Source: an uncultured Oscillospiraceae bacterium (GTDB lineage Bacteria > Bacillota > Clostridia > Oscillospirales > Acutalibacteraceae). Taken from it: a stretch of DNA of 6,474 bases. The notes under the pieces are model-generated. The model saw nothing but the letters and a program-made list of their open reading frames with translations. It was not told where the DNA came from and searched no databases. The stretch spans positions 1 through 6,474 of the forward strand of contig UQNI01000075.1 of the NCBI GenBank assembly GCA_900542375.1. The letters are read 5' to 3'. Positions 6,421 through 6,474 of the stretch are shown here, one piece after another (within the stretch, counting starts at the first letter, position 1; each line of letters begins with the position of its first letter). Made by a program: the position numbers and the translations under genes.

Positions 6421-6474
6421 GGGAGCATAGCTCAGCTGGGAGAGCATCTGCCTTACAAGCAGAGGGTCACAGGT
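6421..6474 (+). tRNA. tRNA-Val (anticodon UAC), 3' end outside window
   Basis: The cloverleaf is clear up to the window edge: 5' acceptor strand GGGAGCA 6421–6427, D stem GCTC/GAGC (6430–6433 with 6442–6445), anticodon stem TCTGC/GCAGA (6447–6451 with 6459–6463), and anticodon loop CTTACAA with TAC at 6454–6456, reading GUA and, through U34, other valine codons. The variable loop is GGGTC, and the first T-stem strand ACAGG 6469–6473 is followed by T54, where the window ends. About 54 of the usual 76 bases are present. The T-loop, 3' acceptor strand and any encoded CCA are missing. Its own strong promoter lies upstream, and further tRNA genes may follow in the same transcript. Confidence 0.95.

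Noticed and set aside
1..6474. Mobile element, CRISPR array, phage or defence system
   Set aside because: No transposase, integrase, direct repeat series or defence domain is present; all genes are core functions in compact order with uniform codon style.

Overview
This window reads as a core-genome segment from a Gram-positive anaerobe-type Bacillota, most likely class Clostridia (possibly Oscillospiraceae-like). The evidence is moderately low G+C with AT-rich gaps, strong AGGAGG-type ribosome binding sites, sigma-A style promoters, the lon–engB (ysxC) adjacency known from Bacillota, and a YerC/YecD-type TrpR-like regulator. The assignment to Clostridia is an inference from gene content and style; no marker in the window settles genus. 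All protein genes and the tRNA lie on the + strand and are tightly packed.

Left part (1–4262): the ATP-dependent protease gene lon, whose first few dozen codons lie outside the window, is followed after 20 bases by engB/ysxC (ribosome-assembly GTPase) and after another 21 bases by lysA (diaminopimelate decarboxylase). The spacing and lack of terminators suggest one transcript covering protein quality control, 50S biogenesis and the last step of lysine biosynthesis.

Middle (4263–4338): a 76-base gap, the only intergenic space over 25 bases between protein genes. It holds a good sigma-A promoter, a 12-base inverted repeat centred on the promoter's -10 hexamer, and a weak A-T-only inverted repeat over the lysA stop codon.

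Right part (4339–6318): a second, translationally coupled unit of a TrpR-like regulator (YerC/YecD family), an uncharacterised class I SAM methyltransferase and the redox-regulated chaperone Hsp33 (hslO). Adjacent genes overlap or nearly touch (4-base ATGA overlap, then 1 base between stop and the preferred start). After an AT-rich gap, a near-consensus promoter (6359–6387) drives a short leader with a GNRA-capped hairpin and a tRNA-Val(UAC) gene that the right edge cuts in the T arm.

No mobile element, CRISPR array, phage gene or evident novel system is visible. The most interesting signals are small and regulatory: the dyad over the yerC promoter, the divergent ligand-pocket region of the TrpR-like protein, and the structured tRNA leader.
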